From Zygnema cylindricum (taxonomy: Eukaryota > Streptophyta > Zygnematophyceae > Zygnematales > Zygnemataceae): 64,000 nucleotides of DNA. Positions 10,367 to 21,827 of the stretch are shown in pieces. The stretch's first letter is position 1. Every line of letters begins with the position of its first letter. The stretch lies in the NCBI GenBank assembly GCA_037447655.1, contig JBBHKE010003507.1, positions 1-64,000 on the forward strand, read 5' to 3'. Below the pieces are notes generated by a model. The model was given only the letters and a program-made list of their open reading frames with translations, ran no database searches and was not told the DNA's origin. The translations under genes were made by a program, and so were the position numbers.

Positions 10367-11689
10367 TTTGGTAAGAGGGGAGAAAAGAGTCAAGAAACCC
10401 TAACTTGTTAGAGAAGAAGGTGGGACATCAAAGCATCAACAATTGCGTTTGTAATTGTTCATTATCAACTACAGTACTGTACAGTACAGTACTGTACTGT
10501 ACTACTAGAGGGATGGCATTCGGAGGCTCAGTTCTGAACAGTACAGTGTGTACTATATGTAGTACAGTTACATTACAGACAATTATTGACGTACTTTGTA
10601 AAATTTCGTGCGCTATTTCTTACTGAAACGTCTATTTTGAGGCGTCCGACTGGCGATTGTGACCACGTGACTTTATGACACATAATGCGTTACAAACGCT
10701 GACGTGTACAGTAGCTCTTAACCCTTTAAACGTCAAAAAATGAAATTTTCGTAGTTTGACCTTTTACGTCAATGTGCGAAAAGGTGTGGACCAGTGGACG
10801 TGCTATAGTAATTGGCTAATTGCAATCTATCCATATTAAATGCATACTACACCTGAGAATCTTATATAATACGCGATCAATGCTGGTGAACCAGAAATAG
10901 AGTTTTCAACTTTTCATGCGTTTCGCACTTTTGAGCTATGCATTTTTCAGGACCTTTTGCGTGTTTGTCATGAAATCATGGGCGGTCACAATCGGAAGGC
11001 CTCGAGAAAATTGACTTGCACGCTGGTCCTACAGGTAGGGTTCCTTTAGTTTCCTGCCAGGTCACCGTCAATTCGTCAAATGATCGCGACAAAGTTCAGC
11101 GTACGGAAAATTGCCCGATGCGCCAATGAATCAGATATCGATACGTCCAGTATTCACGATGCGCATCGCCCCTTCAGTAACGCATTTCCGGACCTCGCAC
11201 GGACCGTAAGCTTTCTGAGTTTCTGCTCCTAAGCGAATCTATCCGTACGGATTCTTCGCATGTCGTACGTGAATAGTACGGACGTCCGCACGGTGAAAAA
11301 TATCTTATCCACCCATGCGTTTACATTACATTACAATACTGTACTGTACTAGAAACCTAGTCTGTACTAACCTGCACATGACCAGTCCGAACTCTGAAGG
11401 CGGATTTTTCAGGGGGACCGATTTTACCACGTGCGTACTGAATAGTGAGACGAGTTTGAACCAAAGTTCAAAAGTAGGCGTTTTTATGGTAGGCCTTTGC
11501 TCGGCGCCTTTATCGTAAGTTGTGTTATGGGCTTTTCATGTGATCTTCTTAGATCGCTACTTTGATCAGCGACCGTCCGATCGTCCGAATCTGACGGTGT
11601 AAATATTTTTTTTTGGTCCGAAATTGGTCCAATTTTTGGTCCGAATATTGTAATTGGTCCGAATAGGTCCGAATACAATATGGGTCTTA
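10367..11689. other. HGD upstream region
   Basis: The stretch should contain the HGD promoter. I see no clear TATA box. A cluster of overlapping TACAGTAC/GTACTGTAC palindromes lies at about 10470-10505, about 100-140 bases upstream of the start codon. Short open frames (10405-10626, 11315-11518) have no family resemblance. Confidence 0.4.
10470..10505. repeat. GTACAGTAC palindrome cluster upstream of HGD
   Basis: Overlapping palindromic units TACAGTACTGTAC are packed within about 36 bases, some 100-140 bases 5' of the HGD ATG. It may be a binding site cluster or a simple palindromic repeat; GTAC-containing motifs are common elsewhere in the window. Confidence 0.5.
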
Positions 11690-12382
11690 GGGTGGACTTC
11701 CATTAGCGAAAAAGTAGGGTTTTTTACTGACGGTCGTATCGTTTCGTACAAATTTTTTTTTTTCCAAAGAAAACAACATTCAAAAAAATGTCCAATGTTT
11801 TAGGTGTAATTTCGGATCGTCGAATTTTATTACACTTTTTATCCGAGACGCCACGTCACCAACCCTACAGTTTGTTAAGACCGTGCAAAGGGAGGACAGT
11901 TCTCGAATACAGAACGTGTAAAAATAGGCCGCGTTGAAAAGGTAAAAAAAATCCACGAGGAGCGCGAGCATATGTGCATACACGTTGCAAGGGCCACGTG
12001 CGTTTCGCCAAGGTGGTTGCGAATATGCCGAAATTAGCCCGTCACGCTCCCACCATCAAAGTTTGCCGCCGCCTTTTTGTCGTTGCGTTTTGAAATTTTG
12101 GGTAGTACATTTAATGCCATATATACAAGTCATTAATTACCTTCGACGGTACAGATATTTCCTTCGTGGGTACAGATATTACCTCCGATCGTACAAATAT
12201 TGCATTCAAACTTTGCATTCTAAGATTCTTTCAAGATTTTATACATCTATTATTAACCTACGTGTTACAACCCGAATGAGCCACGCAAATAAAAAGTGGT
12301 TTACTGTCGCGACCTAATGGAAGGCACGCCTTTCAGTAAAATTTTCTGTACAATTACTGAGACGCCTAATGGAAGTCCACCC
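11690..12382. mobile_element. PIF/Harbinger-like non-autonomous element, TSD TTA
   Basis: The ends are perfect 17-bp inverted repeats, GGGTGGACTTCCATTAG, with TTA duplicated at 11687-11689 and 12383-12385. A 3-bp TTA duplication and GG-starting termini are typical of PIF/Harbinger. The 693-bp interior has no transposase frame. Confidence 0.8.
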
Positions 12383-12531
12383 TTAAGGTCATATTGGAGG
12401 TTTTGCATACAATAGGCATAATGTATGGGGCTCTTTTCACCTACTTTTGAACTATGATATGGACAATTCACCGTGTATTGCTATCCTGCCGATATTTGTT
12501 TCACCGCTTAAAATATATTTTCACTGTGCTC

Positions 12532-13139
12532 TAGAGGTCGCAAAATTCAAAATTTTACATAACTGAAACCGACCGTTTTTTTTTTTTTTCAAAATCCGAG
12601 TAACCGACGGCCGACCGGGTTATGTAACGCTCCAAAATTTTTAACCGTTAACCGACCGGCGTTTACGAAAATAAAAGTTAACCGAAACTCGATTTTTCGC
12701 GACTAACCGTGCTTGCCCGTAACCGAAAAAGTATAAAATTTATTAATGTACGACTTATGAATAAGCCAATAATTACGATTTGTCGCGTTCCCTAAGATTT
12801 GCCAAATGAATAGTGTTTAGTACCGTGTCAGATTTGCCACGCTTTGTCGCATTCTCTAAGATTTGCGAAATGAATAGTGTTACTATCGTGTCAGATTTGC
12901 GACGCTAATCATGATGTCACGAACTTCCACGATACCAAAGATTACAAAGTACAATAATGTTGGATTGTATGGACAGTACAAAATTTTCTTTTTTTTTGGT
13001 TTTTTGGTTGACCGACCGTAACCGACCGGTTTTTTTATTCTGGTGAATCAACCGACCGCAACCGCCCGGCCCTCAAAATTTGGCAACCGAATCCGTATAA
13101 CGGTCGGTCACGGTTTCGGTTGACCGTTTGCGACCTCTG
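12532..13139. mobile_element. hAT-like non-autonomous element rich in AACCGACCG
   Basis: The ends TAGAGGTCGCAAA and (reverse) CAGAGGTCGCAAA are inverted, and hAT elements often start with such TAGAG/CAGAG termini. Sub-terminal regions carry many copies of AACCGACCG in both orientations. I could not find a clean 8-bp target duplication, so the class is tentative. Confidence 0.55.
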
Positions 13140-13161
13140 GCATAGCTACAGTACAGTAGTA

Positions 13162-13377
13162 CACCGCGAATCGTTATTAGAGAGAAGGTTATTTTCGCCA
13201 TTTAAAACATCTTTTCTCCGTACACACTTGTCAGATTTTCAATTTGAGACCGCCAATCGGAAGCTGAGATGTTACCTTTCAACTGCACCCGTCAGATCCA
13301 CAATCCGACAAGTGTGTATGGGGAAATGATGTTTTAAGTGACGAAAAAAACCTTGACGCTAATAACGATTCGCAATG
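13162..13377. mobile_element. Fold-back MITE, TA-flanked
   Basis: A 216-bp element starts CACCGCGAATCGTTATTAG and ends with its imperfect inverse, flanked by TA. Inversion extends far inward: CTCCGTACACACTTGTC near the left side has its inverse near the right. Its interior, including GAGACCGCCAATCGG, is shared with the copy at 14879-15096. Confidence 0.75.
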
Positions 13378-13454
13378 TAGGCATCCGTTCGTTTTTTCTG
13401 CCACATCAAAAACACATCCTGTCCGTTCTTCTCAGATTATTAGAAAGTTTCAGG

Positions 13455-14334
13455 TAGTGTTGTGTATCGGTAAAAAAATTATCGCGATAACACCGATACC
13501 GATAGTTATCGGTTATCGAACGGTCAACGGTCTCGATATATTTGTACTTTGTGTACTTTTTGTCCGGAGTCCTTTCTGTCCGGTAAACTGAACGGTAAAT
13601 TACGAGAAATGTACGGTTTTTTACGGGAAATGTACGGAATTTGACGAAAAAATACGCTGCACTTTGTAGTACTTTTTGGGCGGTTAACTGAAAATAAATT
13701 TTACGGGAACGTATGGAATTGTACCGATAAACTGATCATCATGGAACGGTAAAAAGACGGCGGACACAAAGTACAACGGATGCAAAATAACATTATGCGC
13801 GCCGCCGGAATCGAACGGACGACATTCAATTATAAAATACGAGCGGACGGTCAGCGTGAGCGCCGGCGGAATTGTTTTTTTGGCGGCTTTTGCCAAAAAA
13901 GCCTACGGATTGACACGTGGCAGGTTTCCAGTGGATCCCAAAAAATAAAGGGACAAAGCCACGGCGTCGGATTTGAAAGGTACATCGTTTTAACTGGAGC
14001 CGTACTAAAGCCGTACACATCTTATGCCGGCTACTGTACTTTCGGCTTGTACAAATGATCTGATTGGTAGGTACCTCAGGAGTTGTGAGTAGGGCGCGTC
14101 GGGGGAATAAGACGTACAGTTGAGTGTACGTGCCGTACATTTATCTGTACGGCTCGTACAGCTATCGCCAATAGTTATCGTTATCGGCATTATCGCCGAT
14201 AAGTAGCCGATATTATCCGCTACTTATCGGCGATAAGACCGATAGCGATATATCGTACCAGTATATCGATTATCGGGTCCCCGAAAAAAGGCCCATATCG
14301 GTTATCGGCAAATCCTTACCGATACACAACACTA
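13455..14334. mobile_element. hAT-type non-autonomous element with perfect 8-bp TSD
   Basis: The terminal inverted repeats are TAGTGTTGTGTATCGGTAA at both ends (19 of 19). GTTTCAGG is duplicated at 13447-13454 and 14335-14342. An 8-bp duplication with TAGTG termini is diagnostic for hAT. The 880-bp body contains many ATCGGTTATCG-type palindromes and no transposase; open frames inside it are spurious. Confidence 0.9.
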
Positions 14335-14878
14335 GTTTCAGGTACAGAAGCTGTACTGGTCCGAAAGGTCAAGGGTTCAGATCCCATTTCTGACTGCCGG
14401 TTTTTCAATTTCGCACGTGTAATCCATCCTAATTTACTAATTTGTTGATGCATTGTGCTTTGACGAATTCAAGACCGACAGTTCGCAATATCTGTATTCT
14501 GTAACGTCACACTGATAGCGTGATTCTACGATATTTGTCGACTGTGCCGATTTTAAATATGCTGCCGATAATCGACCGATAAGTATACAGTATATACTAT
14601 ATAATATATACTATATACCTATCGCCCATTGGTTTTTCACTTAAAAAAAATAAAGGTGCGCACCCTTCAGGTTATTAATCGGACGGATACGATTGAATTA
14701 TAAGGAGCTTGCCTTCCAATAGGCGGTCTCCAAGCGAATCGGACAAGAGTGTACGGAAAGAATGTGCATTGAATTGGAAAAAAAAGTATTGACATTAATT
14801 AGAGTTGCGTATAGTACAGTACCAAGGTAAAGCTACAGTACAGCCTAGGTTCCTAGTCCAGTAATGTAATATACAGTA

Positions 14879-15096
14879 CACCGTGTATCGCTATTAGTGT
14901 TAATAATTTTTTCGCCACTTAAAACATCTTTTCTCCGTACACACCTATTCAAATTTCAATTTGAGACCGCCAATCGGAAGCTGAGAATTTTAACTTTCAA
15001 TCGCAACCGTCAGATCCACAATCCGACAAGTGTGTACGGAGAAAAGATCCATTAAGTGACAAAAAAAACATAAACACTAATAGCGATTCGCGGTTG
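14879..15096. mobile_element. Fold-back MITE, TA-flanked (second copy)
   Basis: A 218-bp element of the same family as 13162-13377, TA on both sides. It starts CACCGTGTATCGCTATTAG and ends with the inverse of CAACCGCGAATCGCTATTAG. The inverted arms run about 75 bases each, so a transcript would form a long hairpin. Confidence 0.8.
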
Positions 15097-15273
15097 TACT
15101 TCACATGGCGAAAAAAACATCATTGGTAATGACAATACAGGGTGCGATTCCGTACATTTTACTGTAGCTGGCGTACGGTAGATATACTTTTTCGTACATA
15201 TGAAAATATGAAGCGCACTGTACGGAAGTCATATCCAATCCCCGAATAACGTCGTTTATAACGTCCAAAACAC

Positions 15274-15449
15274 GCTCTCTCTCTCTCTATCCCTTCCCTC
15301 TTCTTCTCCTTCTCCTTTTCCCTCTCCCTCTCCCTCTCCCTCACTATTCTCTCTCTCGCTTAACCACTTCCTCCTCTCCCTCTCCCTCTCCCTCTCCTCT
15401 CCCTCTCCCTCTCCCTATTTTCTTCCTCCCTTCTCTCTCCCTCTCTCCC
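15274..15449 (+). repeat. CT-rich tract upstream of mL46 exon 1
   Basis: CCCTCT-type repeats fill most of the 180 bases before the mL46 start codon. Pyrimidine-rich tracts just 5' of genes can act as core promoter elements in plants, but this is equally a microsatellite. Its complement recurs directly after exon 1. Confidence 0.75.
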
Positions 15450-15454
15450 AAACC

Positions 15455-17782
15455 ATGGTGGAAATTAAAGACCCTCTCTCTCCCTCCCTCCCCTCACCCC
15501 TGGAGGCTTCCCTCCGCCGCCTCTCCTCCTCCCTATCCTACTCCCCCGCCGTACGGACAAAGGACTCCGTCCGTACGGAAATAGATTCTGTTTGTCGGCA
15601 GTGGCTGCACCTGCTTTCCGTACAAGAGGGTGTACGGACGGCTCAGGGAGTACTGGAGGCTGTGGAGGTAAGGGGGGTAGAGGGAGAGGGAGAGGAGAGG
15701 GAGAGGGGAGGGGGGTTAGAGAGGGAGAGAGGAGAGGGAGAGGGAGAGGGGGGAGGGAGAGGGGGAGGGGGGTTCTTCTCATCTGTATCAACTGAATGCT
15801 TCTTCTTCAGTTTACTCTGGTTTTGGACACTTTCTCGCGTTCCAATCGGATGGGTCAGTTGTGACAAAAGGTGTTCTGATGTCCGGATTTCTCTGGTCAT
15901 GTAAGGGCGTTGATCTCCCAAGTTTTTTTTTGTCTTTTGGCAAAGAACATGCCAAGAATGACGCGGTTTGTGATAACACCATTCAAATTAATTCTGCAAG
16001 AGTGCATCGCATGCTTTTGAAATGGCATGGAAGTCCACACCTTTTTTGACCCGACAACGCTTTGAGCTGTATGGTCTGGTCATTGGGTTTCCTTTTATAA
16101 CAATGTGACGTAATTTTACAGAGGGGAGGAGGGCGACATAGTATTTGAGCCCGCGCCAAGTGTAACTGAGGCAGATCGTACCAATGATATCCGGTATTTC
16201 CCATTCATCATCTTTTCTGTCTAACCACTTTGACTTTTTCTTTTGCTTATGCTGATCGTTGGTTGTTGTTCATTTTTGGTGCTCTATGAATCAGTGTTGC
16301 ACTTTTGTGATTGGGAGCATTTATGTTTTTGTTCATTCCTTTCTACCAGGGTGGTACTTTTTTGCATGTATGATTCACAACTTATTTAATCATGTGCTTT
16401 CTTCTTTCGGATCTGTTTGAACTTGTTCTTTAGGTCATTGCAGCGTGCTCTGGACAAGAGGCTCTTCCTTATTGTCCATGGACAGCCAGAAAACAGCCAA
16501 TTTCAGGAGCCCAGGTGGCACTTTCCTGAAAAAATTTACGAAAATGAGGATACTATGCGTCAGGTAAGTCTGTGGATACACAGTCAATAGTAATGAGTTA
16601 CACTGCCTATCGCTATTAGTGTTAGTGAATTATTAGCCTTTACAATTAATTAGGATTAACTACACTATGTTCTGCGACGTGGCTCATTATGGCCACTTAG
16701 CTAAATAGTGTTAAAAAACACTCACTTTGCCAAGAGCGATTAACTCAAATATTCACGGGCAGTGTACCTTCACGTTCCTGACCCTTCTCAGTGGTTTTCA
16801 TTGGTTCATAAAAAATCAGCTTGAGAAATTCATACTTTAAAGGCACCTGGTTTCTGGCCACTACAAGTGTTTGGATTTAAGTTTGTAAGCCAAAGTTTGA
16901 TTGATAGTCATTGGTTATTTTGCTCTCTGGTTTCAGATGAATGCCGTTATTGTTCTTCGGCATTGTGGACCTTCGTTTCGCATGTTTTTCAATTGCAGCC
17001 TTGGGTTCATTCAACTTTTGGGAGCTTCACTGCGCTTCCTCTACACCTCTGATCTCTTCTCTCTTCTCTTCTCTTCAATTTGACAGTGCGCAGAGAAGGC
17101 TTTGGCAGGAAATTTAGGAACCTTAATGGAGACTTACTTTGTGGGAAATGCCCCTTGTGGCCACCTCCCGACACCTTCTCAACCCAACCTGGTGGTAAGA
17201 GCACCAACTCTACATTTTGTGAGGACATTCAGTTGAATGTGTGGAGTGTTATTTCTTCATGTCTTGTCTTCATTTCCTTGTAAATGCCATTATCCTTGTC
17301 CTTCCATCCATTTTCTAGGCTTTCCTCTTATATGGCCGAATAAATTTGGAACATCTAAACCGTGAATCGTTATTAGCTTAATCACAGATATTTGGTGCCG
17401 GTATTTTTTTGGGCCCTTGAACATAGAATAGTGTTGATAATACTTATTAGTTTATTCTTAACGCTCATTTAGTGAGCGGTTGAAACTCGTCCACGTCACT
17501 CGTGCCTAAAATAGAATTGATAACACTACTCCAGACTATATATTTCTCAATGCTAACAGCGATTCCCAGTGTAGTTAAGTGTTTTGTTTTTCACTTATTG
17601 TCTGTATTGGGCCTTGGTTTTCTCCTTGGTTTCAGCGTTTCTTCTTTCGTTCGCAGTTCCTGGGTGGGAATATAACACTTGCAAATAAAAGACTGGGAGA
17701 TTATGCATGGGTCACAAAGGAAGAGCTTGTGAATTATGTCGATCCTCAAGAATACGAATTCTATGCGAAACTGCTCATATGA
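15455..17782 (+). CDS. MRPL46: Mitochondrial large ribosomal subunit protein mL46 (MRPL46), five exons
   Basis: mL46 is a Nudix-fold structural protein of the mitoribosome large subunit. Exons are 15455-15667, 16129-16193, 16434-16563, 17087-17194 and 17636-17782, giving 663 bases and 220 residues, about the family length. Exons 2-5 are certain: they encode PSVTEADRTNDIRSLQRAL, the RWHFPEKIYENEDTMRQ segment, YFVGNAPCGHLPTPSQPN, and a C-terminus with RFFFRSQFLGGN and DYAWVTKEEL, all matching plant mL46. Exon 1 (71 residues, ATG in a good context, donor GTAAGG) is less certain because N-termini vary and I do not recognise it. It joins in frame only if the exon 2 acceptor is GGGGAG at 16128, not ACAG at 16121. 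A possible poly(A) signal AATAAA lies near 18071. Introns 3 and 4 each contain a MITE. Confidence 0.88.
15668..15772 (+). repeat. GGGAGA array at the start of mL46 intron 1
   Basis: Starting at the donor itself (GTAAGGGGGG), the intron runs in AGAGGG/GGGAGA repeats with many G-runs. It is complementary to the CT tract upstream of exon 1, so both could pair across the exon in the pre-mRNA. Confidence 0.8.
16601..16764. mobile_element. TA-type MITE in mL46 intron 3
   Basis: A 164-bp element starts CACTGCCTATCGCTATTAG and ends with GGGCAGTG, flanked by TA. It belongs to the same terminal family as 8072-8268. Confidence 0.7.
17358..17571. mobile_element. TA-type MITE in mL46 intron 4
   Basis: A 214-bp element, TA-flanked, begins AACCGTGAATCGTTATTAG and ends GCTAACAGCGATTCCCAGTG, giving imperfect inverted ends of the same family. 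Confidence 0.6.
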
Positions 17783-19522
17783 AACGCACTCGAAGCTGTT
17801 TCGGTCCACTGGAAACTGTAATCTGTACGGTAAAGAACTGTTCTTTGACTGTTTTTAATCATCTACATTTGTATCTCTGGGCTCCATTAACATTTCATAG
17901 CCAACAATTCATAGTCAATGAATTTTAGTCAATGGTTCCTAGGTACAGTGTCCAATTTGAACCGTCCGTCCTCAAAGTTGAGCTTCGTTTTAGATCAGTT
18001 GGTTAAGTTGTTCGTAGGATCCACATAGTTTGAAACTTTTTCGCAATTGTGGTTCCCATTTTTGGTCTTTAATAAATAGAGTACATGGGTTTAATACTCA
18101 CTAATTTTTGTTGTTATTTGCTGTCAGCATGGGCTGCTCCTATGTACTGTCTTGGGCTTCTAGAGGTGGTATTTTGGCATTATCGTTGGTGGTATTTTTG
18201 CATTATCGTTGGTGGTATTTTGACATTTTTGTTCTTTCTTATGTTTGATAATAGTCGCGCTTATGGAGGTGATTGGTTATCAATTTTATTGATCCAGTTT
18301 CAAACCTTACTTCCATCGTATTCGGAGGTAAGGATAGCCGGATTGGACATCAAGTTTTCAGTACCCCTTTATGGCATAATTTTGGTAACAATGCACTTTC
18401 TTGATGTCTTCTCAAATATAAAAGGTCGAGGTACTGAGATTTGCGATCATGCTTTCGATGCCCATCTATTAAGTGGTTTTGGTAATGTTACACGCACTTG
18501 ATGGTTTGTTCAAATAAAAACAACCAAATCTGGGCTTATCTTCTAGATGTGTGACTTGGACATTGTATATTTGTAGTTTATGAGGGTCTTGGTTTGAATG
18601 TGTTGAGGTTTATAAAACATTTTGAAATTTCTTTACCAAGAGCATTGAATTGACTTTCTACTGCATGTAAACCTTTCATGACGTTATCATCTCCATCATC
18701 ATAAAAATTGAAATTTTTAGATAGAAAGCATCATCAGGCTTATGGGAAGAGCATAAGTGAGAGATGCGCAACAATATAGAAAAACACACAAGGCAATCTT
18801 ACTCGCAGTTGGGTAATGTTCAATTAGGTGGATCCAACGAACAACTTCACCAAATCTAGAAGCCAGGAAGGTCTCATTCTTAGTTTGTTTACTTTCCATG
18901 TATGTTTTTCTCTTTCGTTTTGGTTGTTGTTTCTTTTGTTCCCATGTACTCAGATGGTTTACCACCTTCACTTCTTAGTAAAGCTCATCACACTAAGTAG
19001 AACAGAAAATAATGCACATCCTCCTGAATAAGACATCTACCATTGCCACAAAACAATAGGGTGTGTGCATTGAAGATTTACAAGTGTCTTCTCCTTTTCC
19101 CATCCCAAAGGTTTGGTTCCACATAAAGAACACTTGAAGCAAGTTGAGTTGATATTCGCTTCAAAGTTTAATGCACTGACCATCGCCCTGTGTTAACACG
19201 ATTTTGACTACACCAGAATATCAATTTTGACCCACCAAACAATGTTGTTGGCACTAATTTCTGATATTGATTTGGAAAAACGCATTCATATCGGAGTGAG
19301 TAACACCCATAGTGATGGGCGGTGTCTAACTTGTTAGAATGGGCTTCTCAGATTTTCCCGCAGGTTCATCCACTTGAGCAACACCCAAGTCCGTCAACAC
19401 TGGAATCATAACATTTGGAACTTAGTTGTTCAAAAACTAGTCGTTCCACGAGAATAGTTGTTCACCGTGGTGCATAAAAAGTAATTGAGCTCATTTTCTG
19501 GTAATAGTAAACAGATATCACT
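17783..19522. other. Intergenic region between mL46 and the non-LTR element
   Basis: It starts with the presumed mL46 3' UTR. A short triplicated GTTGGTGGTATTTTTGCATTATC-like repeat lies near 18170-18225. The frame at 18085-18501 is long but shows no domain. A degenerate MITE-like pair of ends (CACTGACCATCGC and GATGGGCGGTGT) spans 19174-19324. Sequence near 18935-18965 resembles the 3' end of the non-LTR element at about 21930-22030. Confidence 0.4.
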
Positions 19523-21827
19523 TTGCTGATGGAGGAATGGGTGGTAACGGGGGGCCCTTCGGGCATAGTGTATGAGTTGTTTCGCGATGTTTTGCCCCCT
19601 GAATCGGGTGCCCGAGGGTTCGATGTGTTTTTTCGACTATGTTCTCTTATTGCTAGTGGTGATGTTCCCCCTCGGATTTGTGATCTTCTCACAACGTCCC
19701 GCCTTGTGACAGTCGCCGAACCTAACGGTGGAATCCGCCTTATTGCCGTGGAAGAGGTTTTATATAGATTGGTGGCTCGTGCGATATGTCTCCAGCTCCA
19801 ACCAACTTTCTATGATTATTTCTCTCCTCATCAGTTTGGAGTGGCTACGAGAGGAGGTTGTGAGGCCGTGGTTCACGAGATTCGGGCTTTGTTGGATGTA
19901 CAACCGGATTGGTTGGTCCTTCAATCGACGTTTCCAATGCCTTTAATACGGTGGATCGGAACGTGATTTTTTCAGAGCTTATGGCGACTCCATCTCCGAT
20001 TGTCCAATTATTCCCCTTTGTGAGGGCTTTCTATTCTTTAACAAGTAGCCTTTCCTTCTCGGCCGATGGTGATCTCATTCCTCTCTCCTCTGCGACTGGC
20101 ACTCGCCAAGGCGACCCTCTCAGCGGACCTTTGTTCGCCCTCGCCCATTACCGGGCCTTTCGTGCTTCCGCAGTCGCCTTCCCTTCGTGCCTTTTGCCTT
20201 CGGTTGCAGATGATACGCACATTATTAGGCCTAGAGAAAAAGTCGTGTTGGCATATGATTTTTTCAAGGAACGTTTAGTTGAACTCCACCTTCAAGTCCA
20301 GCCTTCGAAGTGTGTTATTTGGTCTCCTCAGGATATTCCACATCCTTTACCGCCCCTCCTGGTTTTCAAACCCCTTCTCCCTCCGATGGCATTCGTGTGC
20401 TTGGTTACCCCCTTGGATCACATACTTTCGTGACCCAATTCCCTCATGATGATTTACAAATAGATCTAGCCCAAGTGGACGACCTTCCTCACCTTCCCGA
20501 TCCCCAAGTGACTTTTGCTATGTTAAACAGGTGTTTCCCCCACCGCCCTTCTTACCTCACTCGTACTTCCACTTCCACCTTGACGTTTGTCTCCTCTCTC
20601 CCGACTTTTGATGATCGCCTCGTGGACGTTACCCACACTCTGTTAGGTCGTGGGGCATTTGACCGTGAGTCTGGGCCATAGGCTCGCATTGAGGCATCCC
20701 TCCGTGTCTCTACTGGGGGGTTGGGTCTATTATCAACTGCTCGTGTTGCTCCCGCTGCCTATTTGGGAAGTTGGTGTCCTATTACCTCTACTCTTGTTTC
20801 CTGTTTTTTGGCTCGGGACACCTCCGTTCTAGCTACTGTTGTCCCCACGGTTTCAGACGGTGTGTTCGCCTTCCAGCGGTCTCTGTTGGACGCGTCACGT
20901 TCTCTTCCTCCCCATGCCCTAGTGGATGTGCCGATTCTCTCCACGCTTGTTACAAAATCCGTTGAGCGTGTCCAAGAATCGATTTCCGATCGCGTTGTCG
21001 CCGCCATTAAATCCGAGCTTCTCAAGGAGCTTCCCTCCGATTCTTCGCGTGCCCGTCTTCTCTTTAGTGGTGAAACTGGTTTTGGGTCTTGGCTTTTCGC
21101 TATACCTAATTTGTCCACTCTTCGATTTTCATTTGCTCAGTTTACCACCGCTCTCTGGCTTCGCCTTGGCCTCCCCCATCCACTTTTACTTGGCTCTCTT
21201 GTTTGTGCATGTGGTGGTGTCTTTGGGCTTCATGGTGTCCATTTGCTTTACTGCTCCCATAGGGGAGATTTGATCTAGGCGCTTGACACTATTCGCGACG
21301 CCGTTGCGATTATCGCTTCGGAAGGGGGATTTTCTGTGCGTCGAGACGTTTTTTATGTTATTCCCTCGCGTCGGATCGATGTTGTTTTGCTTGATGGTGC
21401 CCGTCACATCTTCGGTGATATTCTTTTGGCGAACCCTACTTCAGCTACAGTTGTTGGTCAGGCCGCTCGACATGCTGGGGTGGCAGCTCGTGAAGTCGCT
21501 AAGGCGAAGGATTGTGATTTTGCCCACTTAGACCCTATGGATGACTCTATTCCGATAGCGGTTGAGATCTTTGGTTGTTTGGGTGTTGCACTGGATGAGT
21601 TTCTCCGTACTTGTGCTCGACGTGCTTTCGAGCGCCGAGCACCTGGGAGCCCTCCTCCTTCGGTCCTTACTTCTTTTTATCGTCAACGCTTATCTAAGGC
21701 TTTACAGCGAGTGCAAGCTTCTATTCTCCTCCGATCGGCTGTTGCGGTTATGGATCGTCGTCGTGTTCCAGAACTCCCTCAACGTGCCCCCTCGGGCTGG
21801 GGGGAGTTACGGGGTTGCTTTTCGTAG
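19523..21827 (+). pseudogene. Broken reverse transcriptase/endonuclease ORF
   Basis: The coding remnant of the element above. Frames in order are 19523-19966, 19909-20433, 20310-20681, 20721-21278 and 21336-21827. No start codon for a full protein is visible, and the first residues already lie inside the RT fingers region, so the 5' part is missing. The last frame ends GWGELRGCFS before a TAG. Confidence 0.8.

Noticed and set aside
18085-18501. 138-codon open frame after mL46
   Set aside because: No domain, poor context, partly made of a TTGGTGGTATTTT repeat; more likely 3' UTR and spacer.
20759-21118. 119-codon minus-strand frame
   Set aside because: It is antisense to the non-LTR element coding region and shows no domain.
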